Part shown: piece after piece, positions 1-9,113 of the stretch
How positions within the stretch are numbered: the first letter of the stretch is position 1
How the letters are laid out: each line of letters opens with the position of its first letter
Assembly: GCA_947169745.1 (NCBI GenBank)
Contig: CAMVQZ010000016.1
Span: 1-32,128 of the forward strand
Direction: 5' to 3'
Length of the DNA: 32,128 nucleotides
Origin: an uncultured Clostridia bacterium
GTDB lineage: Bacteria; Bacillota; Clostridia; Oscillospirales; Acutalibacteraceae
The notes under the pieces: generated by a model
Told to the model about the DNA's origin: nothing
What the model saw: only the letters and a program-made list of their open reading frames with translations
Database searches by the model: none
Translations under genes and position numbers: made by a program

Positions 1-251
1 TGCACCCGTGTTCGGTGCGTGCTCGCACTGAGCAATTCGCGTTATCGCTCGTTTACACTCGCTCTGTCGTGCGTACATAAACTACCGTCGCGCGGCATCC
101 GGCGCACACCGTCTCAGATAATACTCCCACCCTCCGCCGCCGCACCCCTCACAGGCTGCTTCTTGCGGCTGGGTTATTCTGGCTTCTACCATTTCACTCC
201 CCTGTCACTGAGCGCCTGTTTTCTCCCGGAATTATTTTGCAGCGTGAACGC
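1..251 (+). repeat. Structured intergenic repeat family, tandem copy 1 (left array, truncated by window edge)
   Basis: Positions 1-144 are identical to 252-395; the remaining ~105 nt are similar but diverged. Related to sequences at 31826-32128, 8826-9016 (rc) and 12389-12496 (rc). Confidence 0.93.
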
Positions 252-497
252 TGCACCCGTGTTCGGTGCGTGCTCGCACTGAGCAATTCGCGTTATCGCT
301 CGTTTACACTCGCTCTGTCGTGCGTACATAAACTACCGTCGCGCGGCATCCGGCGCACACCGTCTCAGATAATACTCCCACCCTCCGCCGCCGCAGCCCT
401 CACGGGCTGCTACCTGCGGCTGGTTTACTTTGACTTCTGGCTTTTCAATCTTCTGACAGCAAGCGCCTTTTTATCCCAGAATTATTTTACACTAACC
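252..497 (+). repeat. Structured intergenic repeat family, tandem copy 2 (left array)
   Basis: Second unit starting TGCACCCGTGTTCGG at 252 (period 251); ends ...AGAATTATTTTACACTAAC like the right-hand array unit. Confidence 0.93.
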
Positions 498-520
498 CGG
501 TGCGTGGTGGAAAAATGTAA

Positions 521-549
521 TTGACAATTCGGGTTATTTGGATTAAAAT
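521..549 (+). promoter_or_regulatory. Sigma70-type promoter for GtrA cluster
   Basis: TTGACA (521-526), 17 nt spacer, TAAAAT (544-549), ~75 nt upstream of the ATG at 625. Confidence 0.7.
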
Positions 550-624
550 ATAATTTGTGGTATTTTATACTTTTGATAAAAAACATATAAAAATTTCGGA
601 TGTTATTCCGGAAAGGAAGCATTA

Positions 625-1110
625 ATGAAAATAAAAGAGCTGTTTGTTAATAAAACAAATAATACGATGATACAGTTTTTCAGGAGCCTTTTCGTGGGAG
701 GTATTGCTACAGTTGCCGATATGGCGGTAATGATACTATTCAGAGAGCTGGTACATATGCCAGAATCCGGAGCTGCTGTGTGCGGATTTATCGTAGGGCT
801 TGCCGTAAACTATATCATTTCCACATTCTGGGTATTTGCAAAGGCCAAAGTCAAAAACCGTACCCTTGACTTTATTGTATTTGCAGTGATAGGAATAATA
901 GGACTGGGTCTGACGCAGCTTATTATTGAACCCTTCTCTGTTGAGGGAATATTCGGCGCCGGCTTCTTTGTAAAGAACGGAATATTCGGGCCGCTTCTTC
1001 CCACAGATAAGTACTATATAGTAGGGAAGGTCGTTGCAGTAGTAATAGTATATATGTGGAACTTCTTTGCCAGAAAGCTTATCCTTTATCGTAAGGTAGA
1101 GGAAGATTAA
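625..1110 (+). CDS. GtrA family membrane protein (polyprenyl-phosphate-sugar flippase-like)
   Basis: 161 aa, QFFRSLFVGGIATVADMAVMILF and AVNYIISTFWVF typical of GtrA family; RBS GGAAAGGAAG upstream. Confidence 0.88.
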   Translation: MKIKELFVNKTNNTMIQFFRSLFVGGIATVADMAVMILFRELVHMPESGAAVCGFIVGLAVNYIISTFWVFAKAKVKNRTLDFIVFAVIGIIGLGLTQLIIEPFSVEGIFGAGFFVKNGIFGPLLPTDKYYIVGKVVAVVIVYMWNFFARKLILYRKVEED

Positions 1111-1145
1111 ACGTGTAAAATATACAGAAAGAAAGGTAAATCCAG

Positions 1146-2705
1146 ATGAAAAAAGTATTGATAATAGGAGCAGGCCCCGCAGGACTTACAGCGGCATATG
1201 AATTACTGGACAGATCCGACGAATACGAGGTAACCGTATTTGAGGAAAGCGACTGCTTCGGCGGTATTTCAAGAACTGTAAATTATAAAGGCAACCGTAT
1301 GGATATGGGCGGCCACAGGTTCTTTTCAAAGGTGCCGGAGGTGAACGAATGGTGGGAAAAAATGCTTCCCACACAGGGAGCTATGCCCCACGACGACGTT
1401 GTTCTTGAAAGAACCTCGACAATAGTACCCGGAGGCCCCGATCCGGAAAAGACAGACAGGGTAATGCTGAGAAGAAACAGACTTTCAAGAATCTTCTTCA
1501 ACAGCAAATTCTTTGATTATCCCATTTCTCTCAAATTCGAGACAATAAAGAATATGGGCTTCGGCACCACAATGGTAGTCGGCTTCAGCTATATGAAAAC
1601 AGTATTTCACAAGCGCAAGGAATATTCTCTGGAGGACTTCTATATAAACCGTTTCGGCAAAAAGCTTTATTCGATGTTCTTTGAAAACTACACAGAGAAC
1701 CTCTGGGGCAGACATCCCAGCGAGATATCTCCTGAGTGGGGCGCACAGAGAGTAAAGGGTCTTTCTATCAAGGCCGTTATGAAGGATATCTTCGGAAAGA
1801 AATTCAAGAAAAAGAACAGAAAAGTAGAGACCTCTCTTATCGAGGAATTTGCTTATCCCAAGCTCGGCCCCGGTCAGCTCTGGGAGATCACTGCCGCAGA
1901 TTTCGAGAAAAAGGGCGGCAAAATAATCAAGAACGCAAAGGTAGTAAACGTCATAAAGAACAGCGACAATGTAATGACCGGTCTTGTATACGAGAAGGAC
2001 GGAAAGAAGATCACAGTCGAGGGCGACTATGTGATATCTTCGATGCCTGTAAAGGATCTGGTTGCCGGTATGAATGATGTTCCCGAGGAATTCAGCAAGA
2101 TTGCGGAGGGTCTGCCCTATCGTGATTATATGACAGTAGGCGTGCTGGTTCCTTCTCTTAATCTCAAAAACGAGACAAAGACAAAAACCATCGGAAACAT
2201 CGTGCCTGATAACTGGGTATATGTCCACGACAGAAATGTTAAAATGGGTCGTTTCCAGATATACAATAACTGGTCTCCCTATATGGTAAAGGACATTGAG
2301 CACAGCGTGTGGATCGGTCTGGAGTATTTCTGCGACGAGGGCGATGAAATGTGGTCAATGACCAATGATGATTTCGCAAAGATGGCTATCAAGGAAATGG
2401 TGACCATGGGTCTTATCGACAGTGTGGATGTTGTAATGGATTCCCACGTTGAACGTGTAAAGAAGGCTTATCCGGCATATTTCGATACATATGACCATAT
2501 GGATGATCTGCGCGAATACCTGAATACCATCCCGAACCTGTTCTGCGTTGGACGTAACGGTCAGCACCGGTATAATAATATTGATCACAGTATGTGTACT
2601 TCCTTTGAGACGGTCAAGAACATCCTTTCCGGAGAAACAAATAAGGATAACATCTGGAATGTAAATACGGAAAAGGAATATCACGAGGCAAAGGAAGAAA
2701 AATAA
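1146..2705 (+). CDS. FAD/NAD(P)-binding oxidoreductase, UDP-galactopyranose mutase / amine-oxidase-like
   Basis: N-terminal dinucleotide-binding motif [40 protein letters not shown] resembles UGM-like flavoenzymes; C-terminal [18 protein letters not shown]. Confidence 0.82.
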   Translation: MKKVLIIGAGPAGLTAAYELLDRSDEYEVTVFEESDCFGGISRTVNYKGNRMDMGGHRFFSKVPEVNEWWEKMLPTQGAMPHDDVVLERTSTIVPGGPDPEKTDRVMLRRNRLSRIFFNSKFFDYPISLKFETIKNMGFGTTMVVGFSYMKTVFHKRKEYSLEDFYINRFGKKLYSMFFENYTENLWGRHPSEISPEWGAQRVKGLSIKAVMKDIFGKKFKKKNRKVETSLIEEFAYPKLGPGQLWEITAADFEKKGGKIIKNAKVVNVIKNSDNVMTGLVYEKDGKKITVEGDYVISSMPVKDLVAGMNDVPEEFSKIAEGLPYRDYMTVGVLVPSLNLKNETKTKTIGNIVPDNWVYVHDRNVKMGRFQIYNNWSPYMVKDIEHSVWIGLEYFCDEGDEMWSMTNDDFAKMAIKEMVTMGLIDSVDVVMDSHVERVKKAYPAYFDTYDHMDDLREYLNTIPNLFCVGRNGQHRYNNIDHSMCTSFETVKNILSGETNKDNIWNVNTEKEYHEAKEEK

Positions 2706-2764
2706 GAGACGGCGGCTCCCGGCCGCTGTCTTGCTCTTGATTTTCATAAAAACCGGAGGAAAAG

Positions 2765-4513
2765 ATGAAGAACACAACACAAATAAACAGAACCGAGCCA
2801 CTGCCGGTCACAGCGGTAAGGGTGCTTTTGCAGCATCCCTTTGTTGCAACCGCGATAGCGTGCTTTTTCTGTATGACAGTTACAACAAGCAAGGTAACAC
2901 TGATCGGGGCGGCTGTTCCTGCTGTGATCCTTTGCTTCTTCGGCATAACCGGAGCCAGCGCAGTATCGTATAAAGCGGCAGAAAAAAGCAGGAAAAGCCT
3001 GATGATATGCTTGTCGGTGATCTCGGTGGCATTTTCGGCGCTGATAGGCTATATGCTGAAGGTCAGCAAGGAGCCTCAGCTTGTGGTGCTCAACGTGGGC
3101 ATCGGAGTTGTTATCGGCATCGGAGCATATCTTTGGTCAAAAAAGAAGCTGGATGTCAGGAGGACTGTGATCCTCATAATGATACTGGGCTTTCTGATGC
3201 GCCTTGCATTTATTGCGACCATCGCTATCACTGCAAAGCAGCACGATGCAGGCAGTATTGAGAAAATGAAGGGACATCTGGGATATATTGCCTTTCTTGT
3301 GGAAAATTCCCGTCTGCCTGATATGGATGTCCGGACTGTATACCAGTATTATCATCCGCCGCTTCATCACATAATCGAGGCGGTGTGGGTAAAGCTGCAG
3401 AGAGCCTTCAGCGTGCCTGAGGCTGATATCTGGGAGAATATCCAGATAATGACAATGTTCTATTCATGCTGCTGTATGATACTTTCATATAAGATATTCC
3501 GTGCTCTTAAGCTTGAGGGCAAGGGTCTGATCGCAGCGGTAGCAGTTGTGGCATTCAACCCCACATTCTATATACTGGCAGGCAGCGTCAATAACGACAT
3601 ACTTTCAGTGACCCTTATCCTGGGCGCTGTTCTTAATACGATCTACTGGTATGAATCAAGGAGCATGGGCAGGATACTCTGCATCGCAGCCTGCGTCGGC
3701 TTTGGTATGATGGCAAAGCTCTCTGCCTGGATGGTTGCACCGGCTATTGCATTCGTATTCATTTTTGCATTTGTAAAGGATCTTATAAAAGAAAGGTCCT
3801 CATGGAAAAAATATGCGGGACAGTTCAGTGCCTTTATAGTACTGTGCGCTCCAATTGCTCTCTGGTGGGAGGTAAGGAATTACATAACCCACAGGGTGCC
3901 ATTCAATTATGTAATGAGGATATCGGACAAATCCCCTCAATATATAGGAAACATCTCTCCTCTGAAAAGACTGTTTGATTTCAGCCCCTATCAGTTTGAA
4001 AACGTCGGGGATCAGTTTACTATGTACGGCGGTAAGTATAACGAATATAATCCTCTTGTCGGATTATTCAAGACTACCTGCTTCGACGAGCTCTTTTCAA
4101 AGGATCATTATAAGGAGATATCCGGACTGGATGCAATTCTGTTCTGGACAGTTGTAATACTCGGTCTTGTAGGCTTTGCCGCAATGATCTGGTGCTTCTT
4201 TAAGGATAAGAAGATGTGCGTGGCGCATAAGATATTCATAGGTGTTCTCTATGCTACATTCTTCTTCTCATATTATGCCTTCTGCTTAACCTTCCCCCAT
4301 GTCTGCACAGAAAATATCAGATATGCGGTACCGCTGATAGTTATCGGAGCGTTCTTTGTAGGAAAGGCTCTGAATATTCTGGATGATCGCAGCGAAAAAA
4401 AGGAGAAGCTCTTTACAGTACCTTATATCCTCTATCTGCTCCTTCTTACAACTATAATAACATACAGTGCAGTATCTGTTATTACATATGATATTATCTT
4501 TGTAAAGGGCTGA
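2765..4513 (+). CDS. Multi-pass membrane protein, GT-C/family 39-like glycosyltransferase
   Basis: 582 aa with many hydrophobic segments; YHPPLHHIIEAVWVKL and FNPTFYILAGSVNNDILSVTLIL resemble ArnT/PMT/DUF2142-type GT-C proteins. Confidence 0.68.
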   Translation: MKNTTQINRTEPLPVTAVRVLLQHPFVATAIACFFCMTVTTSKVTLIGAAVPAVILCFFGITGASAVSYKAAEKSRKSLMICLSVISVAFSALIGYMLKVSKEPQLVVLNVGIGVVIGIGAYLWSKKKLDVRRTVILIMILGFLMRLAFIATIAITAKQHDAGSIEKMKGHLGYIAFLVENSRLPDMDVRTVYQYYHPPLHHIIEAVWVKLQRAFSVPEADIWENIQIMTMFYSCCCMILSYKIFRALKLEGKGLIAAVAVVAFNPTFYILAGSVNNDILSVTLILGAVLNTIYWYESRSMGRILCIAACVGFGMMAKLSAWMVAPAIAFVFIFAFVKDLIKERSSWKKYAGQFSAFIVLCAPIALWWEVRNYITHRVPFNYVMRISDKSPQYIGNISPLKRLFDFSPYQFENVGDQFTMYGGKYNEYNPLVGLFKTTCFDELFSKDHYKEISGLDAILFWTVVILGLVGFAAMIWCFFKDKKMCVAHKIFIGVLYATFFFSYYAFCLTFPHVCTENIRYAVPLIVIGAFFVGKALNILDDRSEKKEKLFTVPYILYLLLLTTIITYSAVSVITYDIIFVKG

Positions 4514-4532
4514 CGGAGAGAAAGGAAATAAA

Positions 4533-5132
4533 ATGTTTTTTAAGAAAAAACAGACGCTGCCCACAGGAATCGACTTCATTATCGTAGGGCTGGGAAACAG
4601 CGGTACAAAATATGAGGGCACAAGACACAATGCCGGATTTATGGCAGCAGACTGTCTTGCAGAAAAGCTGGGAGTCAGGATCGACCGGATAAAATTCAAA
4701 TCTCTGGTGACCTCCTGTACTCTCGGAGATAAAAAAGTTCTGCTGATGAAGCCCTCCACATATATGAATAATTCCGGTGTCGCAGTTGTTGAGGCTATGA
4801 GCTTTTACAAGGTTCCGCCCGAAAATGTGATCGTGGTATTTGACGATATCTCCCTTGATATAGGGAAAATGCGTATCCGCAGAAAGGGCAGTGACGGCGG
4901 CCACAACGGAATAAAGAATATTATCTACCTTTCCGGAAGCGACCAGTTCCCCAGGATAAAGTTGGGAGTGGGTCACAAGCCGGAAAAATGGGATCTTGCG
5001 GATTGGGTATTATCCCGGTTCAGCAGTGAGGAATATACGGTTATGGAGGAGGCCGCAAAAAAGGCCTGCGGCGCGCTGGAGCTTATGGTTAGCGGCGAAA
5101 CAGACAAGGCGATGAACCTCTATAATTCATAA
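4533..5132 (+). CDS. pth: Peptidyl-tRNA hydrolase
   Basis: IVGLGNSGTKYEGTRHNAGFMAAD, LLMKPSTYMNNSGVAV, VVFDDISLDIGKMRIRRKGSDGGHNGIKNI are Pth signatures. Confidence 0.96.
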   Translation: MFFKKKQTLPTGIDFIIVGLGNSGTKYEGTRHNAGFMAADCLAEKLGVRIDRIKFKSLVTSCTLGDKKVLLMKPSTYMNNSGVAVVEAMSFYKVPPENVIVVFDDISLDIGKMRIRRKGSDGGHNGIKNIIYLSGSDQFPRIKLGVGHKPEKWDLADWVLSRFSSEEYTVMEEAAKKACGALELMVSGETDKAMNLYNS

Positions 5133-5150
5133 GTTAAAATTGTTATATCA

Positions 5151-5182
5151 GACCGCAGGGGGGTACTCTTCTCCTTGCGGTC
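5151..5182 (+). other. Strong intergenic hairpin between pth and mfd (no downstream U-tract)
   Basis: GACCGCAGGG / CCTTGCGGTC 10 bp stem with one G.U pair and a 12 nt loop. Confidence 0.6.
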
Positions 5183-5270
5183 ATAACGCATTTGACAGTG
5201 ATGGCAATATGAGCACTGGATTTAATCGGAGCTTCCTTATTTTCAGTGATGACATAGAGAAAGGGATAAA

Positions 5271-8200
5271 ATGAAACTTCTGAATGATGTGCTGAATAAA
5301 ACAGAAGAATACAGGACGCTGGAAAAAGCTGTCGGGAGAGGACAGACTCCGGCAATGGCCACAGGACTTTCCGGGGTACACAAGGCTCACCTGATATATA
5401 CCATGTGTACAAGGCTGGGGAGACGGGCGCTGGTGCTGGCAGCGGATGAAATAGAGGCGGTAAGGCTCTGCGAGGATATCTGCGCCATGGGAAAGAAGGC
5501 GGTATTCTATCCCTCCAGAGACTTTACCTTCAGAGAGGTCGCCGGTGTTTCCGGAGAGTTTTCTCACAAGAGGATAGGAGCCCTGTTTTCCTTTGTCTGC
5601 GGAAGCTGCGATATCATCGTAGCCTGCGCGGATGCGGCTCTCCAGTATACCATACCTATGGATACCCTGAAAAAATATACTGGCGTATATCGTCAGGGAG
5701 ACGAGGTCTCAATGGAGGAGCTGGTGTCGGTGCTGGAAGGCTGCGGCTTCAGCAGAACGGATAATGTGGAGGGCACAGGGCAGTATTCTGTCCGGGGAGG
5801 CATACTGGATATCTTTATCCCCGGAAAAGCCATGCCCTGCAGAATAGAATTCTGGGGAGATGAGATAGACACCATATCTGAATTTGACCCGGAGACCCAG
5901 AGAAGAACAGACCCTGTGGAGGAATTTACCATAACCCCCTCAGGAGAGCTGCTTATAGCTGACAGGGAGGAGCTTGCGGAAAAGATCGAAGCAAAGGCCT
6001 CAGCCCTGAGAGGAAAAAAGGGAGCCGCCGCAAAGGAAATAATGAAAAAGGAAGCGGAGGCTGTCAGAGCAGGTCAGATGCTTACCTCCATCGACAAGTA
6101 TTATTCCCTTATATACGAAACACCTGCCACGCTGTATGATTATTTTGATGATAATGAGATAGTTTTTGTATCAGAACAGCCTGCGCAGAAGGACAGAGTA
6201 AGAGCTGTTATGACCCAGTGGAGTGAAGATCTGGAGGATTACGTCAAGGAGGGTATCCTGTGCCGGGGACTTGACAGCTTCAGTATGGAATGGGAGTATC
6301 ATCTTTCTGCTCTTTCCCAGCGGGACACTGTATTTATTGATAATTTCACCAGAGGCAGCTGTGAGCTCCCTCTGAGAGAACTGGTCAGCTTTACGGCAAA
6401 GCAGCTCTCTGTCTGGAGCGGCTCTCTCAGCGTATTGTGCGAAGAACTGGACGGCCTCGTTTCCCGGAATACCGTCTGCGTCATCCTTGCCGGAACAAAA
6501 AAGAATGCCGGAATACTGTGCGATGAACTGAGGGAAAAGGGCTATGACGCTGTAGAAGCGGACGAAAACACCGAACCCGGAAGCGGCGGACTGTTTGTCG
6601 CTCCCGGCTCTCTCAGCAGGGGCTTTGAATATCCCCACGCAGGCTTTGCGCTCATAACCCACGGAATTTCTCTTTCTGCCGCAAAGAAAAGCAAAAAGAA
6701 AAAACGGAAAAAGGGAGCGATATTCGCCCTGGAGGATCTGTCTCCCGGAGATTTTGTTGTCCACAGCAACCACGGCATAGGACAGTTTATGGGTGTGGAA
6801 AAAAAGGAGATACACGGCATCGTAAAGGATTATATAATAATCAGATATGCCGGAGGCGGGTCACTGTTTGTGCCTGTCACCCAGCTGGATATGATCGCTA
6901 AATATATAGGGCCGAAGGAGGAAACAGTGGTAAAGCTCTCAAGACTGGGAAGCGACCAGTGGTCAAAATCCAAGGCAAGAGTAAGAAAGGCAGTCAAGGA
7001 TATTGCCGATAAAATGATAAAGGTCTATTCCGAGAGAATGAAGGCAAGAGGCTTTGCCTTTTCTCCCGATAACGAATGGCAGAGAGATTTCGAAGCCAGG
7101 TTTGAATATGAGGAAACAGACGACCAGATAAGGTGCATATCGGAGATAAAGGAGGATATGGAAAAGGTCGTCCCGATGGACAGACTCCTTTGCGGAGATG
7201 TGGGCTTCGGAAAAACAGAGGTTGCTCTCAGGGCAGCCTTCAAATGCGTTACAGACGGCAAACAATGCGCGATTCTTGTACCCACTACCATTCTCGCCTG
7301 GCAGCACTATCAGACGATACTGAGAAGATTTGAGGGGTATCCCGTGAATACAGAGCTGCTCTCCAGATTCCGTACCCCGAAGCAGCAGGCTGAAATAATC
7401 AAAAAGCTCAGACAGGGAGATATCGACATAGTTGTGGGAACCCACAGACTTGTGCAGAAGGATATCGAATTCCGGGATATCGGACTTGTTATCATTGACG
7501 AGGAACAGCGCTTCGGCGTTGAACAGAAGGAAAACTTCAAGGAAAAATACAGCAGTGTGGATATACTCACCCTGTCGGCAACGCCTATCCCCCGGACGCT
7601 TAATATGGCAGTATCGGGAATAAGGGATATGTCGTCTCTGGAGGAGGCTCCCCAGGACAGATATCCGGTGCAGTCCTATGTTCTGGAATATGACGACGCC
7701 GTTATCCACGAGGCGATAAGAAAAGAACTTCGCCGGGGCGGACAGGTCTTTTACCTCTTTAACCGCGTGGAGGGCATAGAGGAAAAAGCGGCGGCTATCT
7801 CAAAGGCTGTTCCTGAAGCTGTAGTGGGAGTAGGACACGGCAAAATGAGCGAAGGAGAGCTTTCCGACGTATGGCGCCGTATGCTGGAGCAGGAAATAAA
7901 TGTCCTTGTCAGTACCACAATAATAGAAACGGGAGTGGATATCCCCAATGCAAACACTCTTATAATCGAAAATTCCGACAGAATGGGGCTTTCACAGCTT
8001 CATCAGCTGAGAGGAAGAGTGGGAAGATCCACAAGAAGAGCTTATGCGTATTTCACCTTCCCAAGGAACAAGGCTCTCAGCGAGATATCCCAGAAAAGGC
8101 TGGAGGCTATCCGGGAATTTACCCAATTCGGTTCGGGCTTCCGTATCGCAATGAGAGATCTGGAGATAAGAGGAGCCGGAGATATGCTGGGAGCTCATCA

Positions 8201-8735
8201 GCACGGACATATGACCGATGTGGGATATGATATGTATATGAAGCTTCTGGGACAGGCTGTGAGTGAGGCCAGGGGAGAAAAAATAAAACCGGTGGACAGC
8301 GACTGCGTTATTGATATACAGGAGGACGCTCATCTGCCGGAGGATTATATCAGCAATCTCAGCCACAGGCTGGAAATGTACCGCCGTATAGCAGATATAA
8401 AAAACAGCGAGGATGCCGGAGATGTTATAGATGAAATGATAGACAGATTCGGAGATCCTCCGGAGGATGCCGGCGCACTTGTAAATGTAGCTCTGATCAG
8501 AAGCAAGGCTCAGACCCTGGGGGTCAATGCTATAAGACAGGTGGACAGCCAGCTGAGGATATTCTTCCGGGAAATACGCTGCGAGGGTGCGGCTGATATC
8601 ATGGAAAACTCCGTAAGGCAGGGCTACAGGGCAAATCTTGATATGAGCGGCAAGCCCCACATAAGTGTGGCAATAAAAAGCGGCGAAACTCCCACAGAAG
8701 TCCTGAAGCATATTCTGGAGATCGGAAGAAGTTAA
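5271..8735 (+). CDS. mfd: Transcription-repair coupling factor
   Basis: 1154 aa; UvrB-homology N-terminus, RNAP-interaction region (LSPGDFVVHSNHGIGQFMGVE), helicase motifs LLCGDVGFGKTEVALRAAF, VIIDEEQRFGVEQKE, TLSATPIPRTL. Confidence 0.97.
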   Translation: MKLLNDVLNKTEEYRTLEKAVGRGQTPAMATGLSGVHKAHLIYTMCTRLGRRALVLAADEIEAVRLCEDICAMGKKAVFYPSRDFTFREVAGVSGEFSHKRIGALFSFVCGSCDIIVACADAALQYTIPMDTLKKYTGVYRQGDEVSMEELVSVLEGCGFSRTDNVEGTGQYSVRGGILDIFIPGKAMPCRIEFWGDEIDTISEFDPETQRRTDPVEEFTITPSGELLIADREELAEKIEAKASALRGKKGAAAKEIMKKEAEAVRAGQMLTSIDKYYSLIYETPATLYDYFDDNEIVFVSEQPAQKDRVRAVMTQWSEDLEDYVKEGILCRGLDSFSMEWEYHLSALSQRDTVFIDNFTRGSCELPLRELVSFTAKQLSVWSGSLSVLCEELDGLVSRNTVCVILAGTKKNAGILCDELREKGYDAVEADENTEPGSGGLFVAPGSLSRGFEYPHAGFALITHGISLSAAKKSKKKKRKKGAIFALEDLSPGDFVVHSNHGIGQFMGVEKKEIHGIVKDYIIIRYAGGGSLFVPVTQLDMIAKYIGPKEETVVKLSRLGSDQWSKSKARVRKAVKDIADKMIKVYSERMKARGFAFSPDNEWQRDFEARFEYEETDDQIRCISEIKEDMEKVVPMDRLLCGDVGFGKTEVALRAAFKCVTDGKQCAILVPTTILAWQHYQTILRRFEGYPVNTELLSRFRTPKQQAEIIKKLRQGDIDIVVGTHRLVQKDIEFRDIGLVIIDEEQRFGVEQKENFKEKYSSVDILTLSATPIPRTLNMAVSGIRDMSSLEEAPQDRYPVQSYVLEYDDAVIHEAIRKELRRGGQVFYLFNRVEGIEEKAAAISKAVPEAVVGVGHGKMSEGELSDVWRRMLEQEINVLVSTTIIETGVDIPNANTLIIENSDRMGLSQLHQLRGRVGRSTRRAYAYFTFPRNKALSEISQKRLEAIREFTQFGSGFRIAMRDLEIRGAGDMLGAHQHGHMTDVGYDMYMKLLGQAVSEARGEKIKPVDSDCVIDIQEDAHLPEDYISNLSHRLEMYRRIADIKNSEDAGDVIDEMIDRFGDPPEDAGALVNVALIRSKAQTLGVNAIRQVDSQLRIFFREIRCEGAADIMENSVRQGYRANLDMSGKPHISVAIKSGETPTEVLKHILEIGRS

Positions 8736-8825
8736 GGAATAACTGAATAGTAATGGTGTCGCTTCTGTTATAGAAAGCTTATGAGTAATGGAAGTTCTTA
8801 CGGTTTTCAATTAGTTTGTAAATAA

Positions 8826-9016
8826 AAATGGAGTGGACTACCGGAAGTCAGAATAAACCGGCCGCAGGAAGCAGCCCGTGAGAGGTGCGGCGGAGGAGGG
8901 TGTGAGTGTTGTCCGGGGTAGTGAGCGCCGGATGCCGCTGCACGAAAGCTTGTTTATGAATAACATAGCGATTGTAAACGAGCGATTATACGAACATGGG
9001 TCCGGCGTCACGCCGG
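8826..9016 (-). repeat. Degenerate full-length copy of the structured intergenic repeat family (minus orientation)
   Basis: Reverse complement (CCGGCGTGACGCCGGACCCATGTTCG..ATCGCTCGTTTACA.TCGCT..TTTCGTG..GCGGCATCCGGCGC..CTCCGCCGCACCTCTCACGGGCTGCTTCCTGCGGC) aligns along most of its length with 31826-32063. Confidence 0.85.
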
Positions 9017-9041
9017 GCGCGGAATTTTTTTAAAATTTTTG

Positions 9042-9070
9042 TGGACTTTATGCAAGAATTGTTATATAAT
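9042..9070 (+). promoter_or_regulatory. Sigma70-type promoter for foldase-like lipoprotein
   Basis: TGGACT (9042-9047), 17 nt, TATAAT (9065-9070); A/T-rich tract AATTTTTTTAAAATTTTT directly upstream (UP-element-like). Confidence 0.65.
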
Positions 9071-9113
9071 AAGCCTATATGCGTATGATAAACTTGAAAG
9101 GAAGAACCAGATA

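Noticed and set aside
1-502. CRISPR array
   Set aside because: Repeat period is ~250 bp with no short repeat/unique spacer alternation and no cas genes.
19-524. ORFs 19-282 and 237-524 as proteins
   Set aside because: They are translations of two tandem copies of an intergenic repeat, share near-identical sequence, and have no RBS or recognisable domain; likewise 31845-32057.
1485-2303. Long antisense ORFs such as 1485-2303, 6963-7709, 19543-20760 and 27849-29051
   Set aside because: They oppose strongly supported conserved genes (UGM-like, mfd, ntpB, polA) and their translations look like shadow frames.
5192-5226. Promoter TTGACA...TTTAAT before mfd
   Set aside because: Spacer is 23 nt, outside the normal sigma70 range.
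9002-9040. Hairpin CCGGCG-TCA-CGCCGG followed by T-runs as the mfd terminator
   Set aside because: The T-run begins about 8 nt after the stem and the hairpin belongs to the repeat family; possible but not supported enough to list as a terminator.
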